This document shows positions 34,459 through 46,170 of a DNA stretch of 64,000 nt, piece by piece. Numbering within the stretch: position 1 is the first letter of the stretch; every line of letters begins with the position of its first letter. The position numbers and the translations under genes were made by a program. The notes under the pieces were generated by a model, which searched no databases, was not told the DNA's origin, and saw only the letters and a list, made by a program, of their open reading frames with translations. Source of the DNA: Adineta ricciae. Its lineage: Eukaryota; Rotifera; Eurotatoria; Adinetida; Adinetidae. The stretch covers positions 186,001 to 250,000 of the forward strand of contig CAJNOJ010000084.1 in NCBI GenBank assembly GCA_905250025.1. The letters are read 5' to 3'.

Positions 34459-35390
34459 ATGGCCAGTAGTATTCTTGCTATTCCTACATATTATCATAAA
34501 CCTACGCCTTCGATTCGAAAATCAAAACTGGAGACGACAAAAGTCCGAAGTGAAGATGAATTACTCAAATTCTTCTTGCATGGTTCATACGATGTGCAAC
34601 GAGGAAATGTTCATATAGCGCAAGTCGAGCCCAATTCCGATAAGACAATATGTATCAAAGAAGAAAGCAAAACCATTTCGACTACGACAGTGACAGACGA
34701 TGTTAAAAGTAAATCTCGTTGTATGTTTGAAGAAACCTATATGATTAACATATCTGTTAAACAACCCGATGCAGCACAAATAGGAAAGCAAATCGATGTA
34801 CGTATTGAAAAAACTCCCTCGGATCCGCAAATAGCAAATGAAAAGGTTGATGCAGATGAAGTTTCAAGTATTTTCGATGAAGATGAACATGAAGAAGTAG
34901 AAAGTGTACTTTTCAATGAAATCAACACACCAGCAAGAGAGACACCATCAACAAATCTAACTCTAGCCGATATGATCAACAAATCTTTAACAACTATTCC
35001 CACTAGATCGGCTGAAAATGTTAATAAAACGAAGAATTGGTATGTCGAGAAAAAGGATGAAAGTAAAGTACGTAAAACTAGTGAGGATATTCCGGGCACA
35101 AAAGTCGTTGAGAAAGTTATCAAAACACCACCACCAGGACTAATACCATCAGTTATCCGACCCACAGGTTTAATGACGAATATCAGTGAAGATAAGAAAC
35201 TCTTCGAATATCTCGATTATCTCGATACCAAAGAAGAATCCAAACAAGCAGTTAAACCATCGAATATATCAACGACAGTAATCAAGAAGGGGAAATAATA
35301 TCTCTCGTTTTTTGTATGTTCTTATTTTTTGTTTAGGCTAAAAGTCAAAAATCAGATTCACCTGTTCAAAAACATCCATCAAAGCCGACT

Positions 35391-35452
<62 letters not shown>

Positions 35453-35864
35453 GGAACCCATTCCGATAATTGATCTCGAACAACTCTGTCGCTCTTTAAA
35501 TGTTAATGATTTGAAAGATGAACTAATTCGAAAGAAAATCTATGAACTGAAAATTCTAATTGATGAGCGACACAAGAAACAAAAACTTCATATGCCAATC
35601 GCTGCTCCGCGAAAAGACAATCTACCTGTTCTTATAGCAATGCCTCCAGCTGTTCAACAACGGCGAAAAACAACCGTTGTTCAACCTGTATCTTTAATCA
35701 AATCGGAGACGGTCGATCTACAAGTTCCATATGATTCAACTTATCATGATATCATTGCGAACTATAATAATAAACACGCATCTTCTCCCCCAACTCACAA
35801 ACAACAACACACTCGACAGCAAGTCTCTGTAGCTAATTCGAATCGGAAATACCAACATACCTGA
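34459..35864 (+). CDS. disordered polyglutamine protein of unknown function
   Basis: Two exons (34459-35277 and 35337-35864), joined in phase by the donor GTAATC at 35278, which removes a stop 18 nt further on. About 448 residues. The first part is charged (EDELLKFFLHGSYDVQRG, VSSIFDEDEHEEVESVLF, LTLADMINKSLTTIPTRS). Exon 2 has about 20 Gln encoded by mixed CAG/CAA (35394-35451), then a helical segment (LEQLCRSLNVNDLKDELIRK, IYELKILIDERHKKQKL) and a polar tail. The helical stretch could be a coiled-coil interaction site. I do not recognise the family. Its 3' end meets the large acidic gene on the other strand. Confidence 0.65.
35394..35452. repeat. CAG/CAA repeat (polyglutamine-coding)
   Basis: Imperfect CAG/CAA trinucleotide tract inside the second exon of the polyQ gene. 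Confidence 0.95.
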
Positions 35865-38800
35865 GTCAAGTGGCTTTCCTGTTTGTGTGTCAGTTGTTGT
35901 TACTGGAATAGTCGGAGTTATTTCTGCTTCTGTACGTGAATTTATTTTATGTTGTCCATCTGTATTCGGTAAAATAACTGCGGATTTTAATGGAATGTTG
36001 TCATCTGAAGGATCTAATAAATAGAAATATCTTCTAGTGCTTTCGAGGGGGAAGTTTGATTTCTCTATTTGTACTTACGTATTTGAGTTTTCGTCGTTGA
36101 AGATGCATTTTCGTTGTCGGACGATGATGATATGGCTTGATCCTAAAAATAAAAACCAGATTTCTGTCTGATAGATCAAGATCATAATTTTCTCCGCCTA
36201 CCGTTGCATGTGTTCTAGAAACAAACGCATAATTGGGCTCGTTGTGAAAGCTTGGACTAATATCGTCAATATCAATGTCATCTGGATCTTCTTTCGCGGA
36301 TATTTTTGTTTCGTCGAAAGCATCTGTGGACGGTGTCGGACTACGCTTAGTTTGTACTTGGTCGTCAAGGTGTACTGTTTTCGGACCAGGCTGAACGACA
36401 GTTTCCTCATTTGCATGTTCTTCTTTAATTGTTGGTGGATTAAATGAATCAGAAAAGAAGTTTTGATTTGGATTAACTTTTTCAGTCGAAGCAGATTCAT
36501 GATCATTGAATGCAGAGAATCGCACCGTTGTTGGTACAGGTGTTAAATTTTCATTGTGATGATCCTCGAGTTCCCACGGTTCGTTCTCCTCGACAGTGCT
36601 CGATTGAACTGGTTCAGGTGGTTTATCGACGGATACCCATGGTGCATCGTCATCAACAGGTTGCTGCTGCTGCTGCGATGCAGTCAGTCGATCGAAATCA
36701 TCGTCGAATTGACTGATTATATTAGCGAATTTCGAATCCTGATCAGATGAATGAAGAGGTCGATCGCTTGCAAAAGCTTCGAAGTGCGATAAACGTGAAT
36801 TGTTATCGAAGAGTGTTTCTTGAGCGTTGAGTTCTCGAAACTAGAACAAAACGAAATAACCAGTTCGTTCTCGGGCAATGAATTCATGTGAAAGAAAGTT
36901 ACTAACTGTAATTTCTTCTGAATCATTGGGTTCTTCCTTGACTTCTACATCTGTTACGTTCGCGGTTGCTGTCGATTCATTCTACAAATATGTTTGTATA
37001 GTAATTATTCAAGTAGAAAAAAACAAATTATCAAAATCAGCGATAAAATACGAATTAGCTAAAAGGTAATCGAGCAATACGTATGTAATCAATTTACTTC
37101 GCTACTTCAATAACTGATGAGAAACAAAGGCATGAGTAACATTGAGATTAGTCAAAATAAACTTGATTACCTTTCGAAAAGGCAGTGAATCATCGAACGT
37201 TGAATTGTCATCTGTACTGTCGTCGTTGACAGACGCAGTTAACGTGTATTTCAACAGATCATTACTGATAGCAGCTACTTTAGCCGAACTCGATAAAATC
37301 GATGGTAGATTGTAGTCACTAAATGTGCTTGTATCATCATCTTCGATTTCTCGTTGAACATTTTGAATTGAATTATACGTTGGAGAAAATAAATCTGTTT
37401 CATCGATTGTTTTCGAAAAGAGCACGATTGGATCTTCGTTCTTATTCGTTGGTGTTGCCGACCATGGATCAACTTCAGCTTCAGTTTCATTGTCAAATAG
37501 ATTCTCATTCGTTGTATCATCTGGCGCTTCGAAATGTCGACTCCAAACACTATCAAATTTCTGATCGAATGGATCCGGCACTTGTTTATTCGTTGCTTTC
37601 GTTTGATCATGCCAACTGATAATAGTGGCAAGATTTTCCGTTGGTAAAGTTTTATCTACTGGAGTCGTATCTTCCGTATGCACTTCAAATATTGCCTGTC
37701 CTAATATTTGATCGATCAAATGTTCCACATGTTGATTTGGTTCATCAGCTTCAGCTAGAGCTCTTTGCAAAGTATTTGATACGAGACTTTCAACAGCTGG
37801 AGTGAGTGTGCTCTCTTCCGGTCGTGTTATTTCTTCTCGTTCATCTCCTTCGTATAATGTCATTGATGATGGACCTTGATTTATGTTAGGTTGTTCTAAT
37901 TCATTAATAGGAAATAATTCATGATGGGTTGCATTAATCATGGGATTGGTAACGCTATGATCGACATGTAATGGAGGCGAAGGTATTGGATCAAACGGTA
38001 CTGCACACATACGCATATCTTGAATAATACTTTCAAGATTATGTATCGAAGTGAATTCAATTTGAGGTTCATTGCTATCCAAATGACTAAGAATCCAATC
38101 TAAATATTGTTTTAAATCATTTTCTTCTGTTTCTCCATTAGGAATTGAATCCCAGAGTACATTTGTTTTCGGAGTCGATGGATCTGTTAAGGCAGTGTTC
38201 TTTATCAGATCATTCCACGAGAATGTATTCGGATCAAAATCGATATTTGATTGTGTTTGATTCGTATTCGATGATGCTATATGTGACATCGATTGATTCC
38301 ATAGATCATCGAAGTTGTAATTTGCAAACGGTTGATTGGGAGAATAGGGCGACTGTAAGCCATCGGGTTCTTTCGAATCGAACAGAATGTCGTCAAGCAT
38401 TCCAGACGTTTTCGACGGCGTTGTTGTTATTGGTGGTGATATGACCGTCGGAGCAAATGGATCAAATAGATCGTTTGTTGTCTCATCGAGAAGATCATTC
38501 TTAGGTAAATGATTCGTGTTTGAATTTGTCGATGACATTTGCGAATCGTCGGTGATGGCGTACGTTGTGAACAATGGTGAATGATTTATTTCGTTTGATG
38601 ATGATAATAAGTTAGGCAATGACGAGGATGTATCAGGGTCGACGAGAACGACAGGAGACTGTGAATCATCATTAAGTAAAAAAGAAGACGTTGACGCTAC
38701 TAAAAAAACAGAAAAAAGGTAGTTGATATTTTTTTGTGTTCTTTGCTTTCTCGCATATTTTTCTCCGTTTTTTTTAACTTACCATTACCTCCTTCATTAT

Positions 38801-41800
38801 GGTAAAGATTTTTATAAAAAATAGTATTTTTTTTCTCGGCCCTTTCTTCCTGTTCGGTGTCGGTTTTTGCTAACACATCAATGACAGAGGGCGATGAATG
38901 TCTTATTTGACTACTATTGGAGCTTGTCTGCGTTAAGAAATCCGCTTCATTTCTGTCACGGTGCGGAAAGTCAGGTAGATCTTGCGTTTCTTGCACATGC
39001 TGAGAATCCAATGGCGACTGATGATTTTCTCTCGTAGTTTGAGGAGGATTAACAATCCCGTGAAATTGAGAGAGCGTTTGTAATAATTCCAAATCGTCGT
39101 CATCATCGTCTTGCTCGGAGTCCATACTCATATTCAGCATAGGATAGTATTTCTCTTGATATGCAAATTGTTTTACATCAATATCGGAAGTGTTTGCCTC
39201 TTGGTAGGGCAAACATTGCTTCTTTTGTTTTCTCTGATATGTGTCAGAAGTAGCGTCTTTTTTGGCGTCTCTGCGTGCGTCTTCTTTTCCGTCGTAGTCG
39301 TCTTCGTCGTCGTCGTCCTCGTTCTCCCCTAGAGTGGCAAGGTGGTTGACAGCTGTAGGAGATGAATTGTTTACTGGAGGTGTTTGTGTTGTTGTTTTCC
39401 TTAGATATTGAGACGATGGTGAGGGAGAAACAGGATTCTCTCCGTCATTCGACTCCAATGATAAATATCTCCGGTGTAGAGTTTGAAGATGGTCGGCTGC
39501 TTTTTCTTCTTCAATTTTATTATCAATCGACAGCTGCAATGATGGCCGGAAGGTACTATTACGAGCAGAATTTGTTTGCTTGATTAAGTCCGATTTCTAT
39601 AGAAAACAAGGAAAGATAAATTGATTTGTTCTTTTCCCCCCTTTTGTCTTTGTGCTTAGTTAACTTATATAAATAGATAATGATGACAGCTTTTATCTAT
39701 TCACAATTGCATAATTTTTCTTTTTCTTTCTATTTCTCTCCCTCTCTCTCGCTTCTTTGCTGTATTCTACTCCAAGATGATGTCAGCTGATGGCATTGTC
39801 TAAGTACATCGAAGCAAAGAAAAAAAAATGTTCTCTTTATGTTAACAAATCATTACCTTGTTACTGCCGTCTTGATTATTATCGTCATATATAATTTCTT
39901 CGAACATTGTCGGATTGTGCATCACAGCGAGAAATTCATCATCCTGTTCATTTTCATTTAGTAAATGTCTCATCGTAACTATTTCATGAATAAGGTCATT
40001 CCGATCATGATTTGCTTGTAGTTCGGCAAGATTTTGAAATTTAGTCATGGGTACATATACATCGTTTTCCACATCCTCTTCGTCGTCAAGTGCAGCTATA
40101 GGTGCTACTTGTATGGGTTTTTCTTCATTAGTTTCTTCATCCATATCGATAATAGGTGTTTCATCGGGAATTGGAGATGAAGAACGTATACTATTACTTT
40201 TACTGGTTGAAGAGGACGAACGATGGTCGTCAAGATTGACTTCTAAACATATGTCTTCCTTGTCATCACGTTCGAAAGTATCACAATCGAAATTCATCAC
40301 ATGTTCGTCTGCATTGTTATGTTCATCATCATCATCATCACTCGCCGATGATGTTTCTAATTCATCATCACTCATAAATGTCCGAGCTTGATCAGCATAG
40401 CCAAAACCTAATTGTGACGACATGTTTGAACATTGAGACTGACTACGTGATGAATCAATAAAATCCACTTGATCCAATGGATTGATATTTAAAATTAATG
40501 GAGAATTGATTCGTGGTGGTTGTACATTGGTATTTGATGAAGTCGTATGTAGAATAAGATCATCATTCCATTGCGCAACTTCATCGTCGACATCAACATT
40601 CTCCTCTTCTTCGTCTTGTAAATGTGAGGAAGATAAGAGTGAATCAGGTGATGATGAACATATCGAATCTGATTGATCGAACATGTCCATTTGATCAAAC
40701 GGAGCTCGAGCATCGTCATTTCTGTCATCATCGTCTTCTTCTGGTTGATTAGGATCATCAATATCAGGAATATTTTTAAATAAAGACGGTACAACAGCAG
40801 TTGTATCATGTTGTTCATCACTAAAGCCATTTAAATATGTCTCGTCTTCGATATCATTTTCCATCGAATGAATGAATTCATTCAAAAAATGATTATGTTC
40901 AGCATGATTGAGTAGTGAATCACTATCACCGTTCTGTTTCTTGTTTATCGTATTCGAAAAGTGTCGCACTGGTATACCGTCGAAGTCATCTTCATTGGCA
41001 TCATCATCGAAGTCTTCTGCTCTAGCCAAAGGTAATGCTAGTTGCATGTTTCCTGAACTATCATGTTCATCAATTGAAGTATCTGTTTGTTCTTGTGGAG
41101 TACGAACTACTTCGATTGACGAAGTAGTGGAGACAACAAATGCCGCTCGATTAAGTGGATCCGATTCGGTAAATAAAAGCGAGCCAAACATTGGTTGATA
41201 TGACTTATCTTTAAGCTCATCGGTGATCACCGTATCATAAGCGTGTTCTGCAAGCGAGGAGGATGCGTCGGCGTCGAATATTGAGGGTAAATTATCATAG
41301 GAAATAGTTGAATCTTCAACATCAGATGCCATATTGGTTAGTTGAACATTTTTCTTGCGTTCGATGCGAAAAAAAAGGCAAAGAACACGGATAGCAATGA
41401 AGAAAGAAAGAAAGAACACAGAGAAGAGAATGAAAAAAGAAGAAGATGAGGGAGAAATATATGCTGTAGAGTTGCTAGTAGCTGAATAAGACCGACCGAA
41501 AAAAAAAGATGGTGATGAGTCTGAAACAAGAAAGAAAAGCGAGCGACTAATAAGCAACTAAGCTAGGAGAATGGAGAAAGAACAGCAGCAGCAGCAGCAG
41601 CAGCAATAAAAAGCGTCAAAGACACCCTTTTTCTCTTATCCTTCTTCCCTTGTTCTAACGTTTTTTCATATACACCACTCTTACGACTCAAAACTGTCCT
41701 TCATTCATTCATAGTACTGAGGCAACAATTCTTTTTCTTTGACTTCCATTATACGTATGTGACATATTTACAAGCGAAGGCAAACGACGAAGAAAAAGGA

Positions 41801-42486
41801 CAAAGGAAATGTATGAGTGTAATCAGAATGTCGATAGATATTCTCTCATTGTTCCCCAAATATACTTTCGTTCACAACTAATGCATCGATATGCTTGCTC
41901 GGGGGTAATCGAATCAGAAGAGTAAATGTTGGCCAAATGGCAGACGACAGATTTGCACGTGTAATCGATATCCACGTTGTGGCATCATCGAAACAAATGG
42001 ACATTTTGATTCTCAAACGAACGAATATGACAGATGGATATTGATATATTTATCTGTGTAATAAAAGCACTGTTTTTATTTTTCTTAGTCATTCGCGTGT
42101 TTTCGTCTCATTCATTAACATGGATATCTGACATCGATTAGTTTTGTTTCTTTTCCATTCGAAAATTTTCATGCCGAATATGTGTGTGTGTGCATAAAGT
42201 ATGAGTTATGTAGATTAATAATCGACTCTCATTTGTTACATGTCATTGAATACAAGCAATTAACAAAAGCAGCCAACCAGCCGGCAAAAAAATGAGACTT
42301 ACGAGGTCTGCATCCAGATCAGTTTTCTCGACAGCTACAAAGTCAGATGATGAATGGGATTCGCTTGAAATTTGTGAAGTTATTTCCGGTTTGTCTGCTA
42401 AATGGAAAAATGAATATACTCTTTTGATGAGTATAGCACAAACCAGGAATTGATTCATCGGCCTGCGTATTCTCATCGTTGTCCAT
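35865..42486 (-). CDS. very large acidic disordered protein with DPF/DPW motifs (3' end unresolved)
   Basis: About nine exons joined in phase, roughly 1,600-1,700 residues. ATG 42486 (MDNDENTQADESIPADKP), exons 42486-42444 and 42397-42303, then a 949-bp intron to 41353, 41353-39858, about 39600-38784, 38700-37172, and smaller exons down to 35865. An alternative start is MASDVEDSTISY at 41331. No folded domain is visible; Asp/Glu/Ser/Asn dominate. Repeated short motifs of the kind that bind clathrin adaptors occur: LFDPFAPTV, VPDPFDQKFDSVW, EVDPWSATP, FDDDFDRL, FFSDSFNPP, and WVS/WEL patches. VKEEPNDSEE is a SUMO-type consensus. A role in endocytic adaptor binding is only inference. The last exon ends at a GTATGT donor at 35864 or reads on into the antisense gene; neither gives a clear C-terminus. 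Confidence 0.6.
41582..41605. repeat. (CAG)n microsatellite in a long intron
   Basis: Seven to eight CAG units within the first long intron of the large acidic gene. Confidence 0.9.
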
Positions 42487-43251
42487 TGTTGTTTTATTTG
42501 GTCAAATCAATCTAAATAAACAAAGGATTACATACGATGTAAAACTTTCAATCAGCCAGAAATAACGCCTTTAGCAAAACGTTCGATCTATCCTCCTTCG
42601 CTACAGATTTTTATCCCAACAAGAAAATGATCTCAAGCACATCTTTGATCAATTATAAACTTATAAAAATAAACATAATACTTGATTAACCAAAACATTT
42701 TGCTCCTATCAATTAAATTATTTATATCCGTTGTTGACTTTACAAGATTAGTACGTACTTATCGAGTGTATGTTTATTTTACCTATGATAGAGGGATATC
42801 ATTCTTTCCAAAGGAGAAATACTAAGGGTAGTCGAAAAACTCACGCATAATCATCATCACGCTGAAAGACGTGTCTTATCACCTGATACTGCTCTGTCAC
42901 ATTTCGTATATCTTTCGAGATAGAAGTCAAAAATATAATAAACGATGAAGAATGGATATCAAGGTTGAATCATTGACCATACTTGACATGTGCAACTAGC
43001 TTTCAGAACTTATCTTTTAAGCGTATAGATAAAAGTTTAAGTCATCAATAATTTATGCGCTCGACAAATATTTGGCATCAATAAGGAACTGTAATTTTGT
43101 TGTCTCTTGTACACAAGCGTTACGATTCGTTCACGAATGGTACCAATGAGCAGAACTGCTCCGCTAGGAGATAAACTACATGTATGTTCAATTTTTAATG
43201 AACGCATAAAAACGATAGAACAAGTTACAATCAGTTCAATTATATATTTTT
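42487..43251. other. spacer
   Basis: 765 bp between GEMIN8 (stop) and the large acidic gene (start), both minus strand. AT-rich, no ORF. Confidence 0.4.
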
Positions 43252-43872
43252 AAGGCTCTGTGTCAAGTATAGGAACAGTTGTAAATATAGTGCGTTGTCC
43301 ATGAACATGTGGATTTAATTGTAGACGGTTAGGTAAACTTGGAAAATACGATGGTTGTTTTTGATCAAATATTCGATCGAACTCCATCTGGAGTTGAGTT
43401 TCACGTGCGTGAATTTTCGAAGAATTGCTTGAACCGTATAGCCATTCAAGTTCTAGTTGACGTAGCTTGGCGCGATTAATTGGAGGAAGTTTACTGATCG
43501 ACTGAGCATTTGGACGCACTAGAATCAACAGAGTAGAAAGTGAAATTCGATCTTCTAAAACGTACTTTGTTCACCAGGAATCAGATCGATTTGTTCAGCC
43601 TCATTCTTCTCTTGAGTTCTCCGATTTTCTACACAAAAAAGTGTACAGGTTTGTTTCTACAAGAGCAGATCACTTGACATACTCCGGTCCAGTTTATGAT
43701 CACGTGAAAGGCGATAAAAGTCGAGCAAATCATCATCAATCATAAATTCCAATTCGTCATCGTTATTCACTTGATCTTCTTGCTCTCCGCTTGGCTCCGT
43801 CGTCTGATTTTCTTTGATCCATGTCATAGCTGTCTGGTAATTTTTCCAGAAAGTCAAGTCCTGATTTTCCAT
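43252..43872 (-). CDS. GEMIN8: Gem-associated protein 8 (SMN complex)
   Basis: Subunit of the SMN complex that assembles Sm cores on spliceosomal snRNAs. Three exons, about 172 residues. The N-terminus has the family pattern FWKNYQTAMTWIKENQ, followed by a short acidic stretch (NNDDELEFMIDDDLLDFYRL). The last exon has the diagnostic C-terminal block LRQLELEWLYGSSNSSKIHA and RETQLQMEFDRIFDQKQPSY followed by FPSLP, which matches the YG..AAKI..ME...Q..FD...D...P.YWP.IP consensus of Gemin8. The CPES-like gene ends 138 bp upstream on the same strand; an AATAAA and a TTTTAG acceptor lie in that gap, 15 nt before this ATG. Confidence 0.87.
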
Positions 43873-44010
43873 GAGAATTAAACTGATCTAAAACTACAAC
43901 ACATATGCTCCGTCACGTTTATTTCACATCAGCTCGTATATCTTATGTACACAAACGAGAAAAAGACAAGTCAGCTATTGATGATCAACTAATACGCGTA
44001 AAAAACGAGT
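43873..44010 (-). promoter_or_regulatory. CPES-GEMIN8 intercistronic region with poly(A) signal and splice acceptor
   Basis: Minus-strand order: CPES stop, AATAAA at 43923-43918, GTAGTTTTAG with the AG at 43889-43888, then 15 nt and the GEMIN8 ATG. This fits a trans-spliced operon; inferred. Confidence 0.5.
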
Positions 44011-45477
44011 TCAAACGATAGAAAATAACGATTGTATTTGGTCAATATGCAGTTCAGTGAGAAATGTCGCAGAAATTAAACATATCCAACCGATCAGATT
44101 TGTTTTTTGAATGAACTCCTAAAAATAGAATCCATAATAGAAAATCAAGCACAGCTCGGATGAAACAAGAGGTCATACCCAGGTTCTATCGAAAAATATC
44201 GCGAATAAAAGAAAATCTTGCATGCTTATCGCGCTTAAATACCGCCATAGGTAAAATATCAGGATCGTCAATGGAGAATGGAGCAGAGCTAACTGCAGAG
44301 CCTAAATATTGAAAAGATGAACATCAAGTGATGAAATGAATTCATTTCTAACTTGTTGTTGAGGTTTTTTTGTATACGAATCAAGTAGATCTTCGTAAAA
44401 TCGTACAGACCGATCCCAAAACAGGGCAGACAAGGAATATCGTAGGGAGAAAATACTTAATACAAGCACTATTTTGGCTTTAGATTCGAATGTAATATTA
44501 TTCATTTCTTTTTGTTCATCTTCGAGATTTAAGATCATCAATTCGGATTCTTCCGATCCAATATCGAGTGTCGGACTGGATCGCGTTGATGCTGGTAACA
44601 GTTGTCGTGATTTTGACCGAATAGCTGGTCGTTGTTTGAAAAAGTAAAGCAAACAACCAACGATAAGACATATGCCACCTAGGACATCACTCAATGCATC
44701 GACATAATATCCTATATCACCATAGTAAGATTTATATCGTTGGTTTTTCATGTGTGCACGAAAAACGACACCATCGAGGCAATCGAGAAAACTACGAATT
44801 TGAAAGATTACAACACCGATTTGTCGTCGAAATAAAGATTCGCTTGAGAAGAATTTGATTGAGATTATTGAAAGAAAGCAGTGGAAAAATGAAACAGCGT
44901 TGGCTGAAATCATTGGAAAATAATATGTGAAAAACAGTTTTGATTCGAGACATTCAGCCAATGGTTCGCGGATAAATTGAGTCTAGAACACCAACAACAA
45001 TGCGGACAACTTGTGTTATAACAAAATTTGTCGTCTGCTGTAAAGATTTGGCTTTTCGAAACGATGACTACCTTCTGCATCGACGGCTTAAACGTATCGA
45101 ACATGATACCTTCTTTTCTATTACACTGACAACCGAATACAAGTCAAATAATGGCTTACCGTTTGGCCAACCATAATTTTTTTCACTGGTAGTGAATTGA
45201 AGATTTGAATCGAATTCGAATTTTGATTGATGAGATCTGAATTGGTTTTGTTTGCGATCGTTGCATCGAAATCTAATGGTCCTCTTGACCGTATTTTGAC
45301 ATAAAGTATCAGATCCATAAGTTGAAGATAGATGATAAGTAAAAAGAACAAAGAGTAAACTGGATATGTTAGCAAAAGATGAAATGCTCGGACACAGAAA
45401 TGTGCATGCTGATGCACAGGTCGAGAAGGACACGGGCCGTTGCCTAGCTTACGAATATCCAAGATCATTGTGAACAA
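44011..45477 (-). CDS. ceramide phosphoethanolamine synthase-like CDP-alcohol phosphotransferase
   Basis: Golgi-type membrane enzyme of the CDP-alcohol phosphatidyltransferase family; protostome CPES makes ceramide phosphoethanolamine. ATG at 45477 or 45468. An N-terminal TM helix (YSLFFLLIIYLQLMDLILY) is followed by a lumenal segment, then TQFIREPLAECLESKLFFTY. The core is PMISANAVSFFHCFLSIISI, FRRQIGVVIFQIRSFLDCLD and GVVFRAHMKNQRYKSYYGDI, then GYYVDALSDVLGG. The catalytic aspartates of the D-x2-D-G..G-x3-D-x3-D type are present (LDCLDG and GYYVDALSD). The later helices include LQLALLHSPLTILIFYLWRY and TWEFIQKTNLIGWICLISAT. The pattern fits insect CPES better than choline/ethanolamine phosphotransferases. 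One intron (45167-45134) appears to be only 34 nt. Confidence 0.8.
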
Positions 45478-45800
45478 ATAATACTCAACATCGAATAATG
45501 GTGTGCTAAACGAGAAGAGAGAACATGTAACGTGTTTTTAAACATCAGACCATAATCAGCTGTTCTTCTCTTCCTATCGAGAACGAAGAAAAGGGAAGAA
45601 AAAGCGCATTGACCAAATGCATATATAAATATGGGGTGATTCTCGCCTGCCTCGATTCACATACACTCAACTACACTACTGATCGGAGTGAATGAAGATC
45701 TGTTATTTTTTTTCTACTTCGTCGTCTAGCTTTTCTTTCTCTCTCCCCGTTCTTCGTCGTTTTTCTTTATCGACAGGATGAGAGGAATTTTTTCCTCTGG
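45478..45800. other. spacer
   Basis: 323 bp upstream of the CPES-like gene with pyrimidine-rich sequence. No gene seen. Confidence 0.4.
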
Positions 45801-46013
45801 TTAAGTTCCAGACGAACCAGAAGAAGAAAAAGAAATAGACTTTTCCTTCCTCCGCGATAAATTCTTGTGACGTTCCATGAGAGAAAAAAACACACGCATA
45901 GCATGTGTGGATTCGATAGCCATTTGCAAATATATAGCTGATAACATTGTGATTACGTTATTTGCTGATTGAAATTGACGGTTTGTAAAGTCAATTGTGC
46001 TGCTTCGAATCAT
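45801..46013 (-). CDS. possible small helical protein (hypothetical)
   Basis: A 70-codon ORF from ATG 46013, 157 bp downstream of the Rpn13 stop and on the same strand. Predicted sequence is helical: NRQFQSANNVITMLSAIYLQ, MAIESTHAMRVFFSLMERHK, then a Lys/Ser tail. Codon use is coding-like and the sequence is not low-complexity except at the end. No family recognised. It could be a second cistron after ADRM1, a terminal exon, or chance. Confidence 0.3.
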   Translation of the reverse strand: MIRSSTIDFTNRQFQSANNVITMLSAIYLQMAIESTHAMRVFFSLMERHKNLSRRKEKSISFSSSGSSGT

Positions 46014-46170
46014 ATTGTTTATATTCGAGATTGAAAAAAAGACACACATTATTAATCATTAGAAAAGAAGGGAGAAAGAAAATTTCAAAATAAATAGAAA
46101 TGTCGGTATGGTTAGTTGAATATTTTCGGTTTCTATTTGTTCTGAAACTAAGAAGAAAGTGATGACTATT

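Noticed and set aside
39111-41198. Plus-strand Ser/Val-rich ORFs (39111-39332, 40047-40391, 40482-40676, 40908-41198)
   Set aside because: They are antisense shadows of Asp/Glu/Ser codon runs in the large acidic minus-strand gene.
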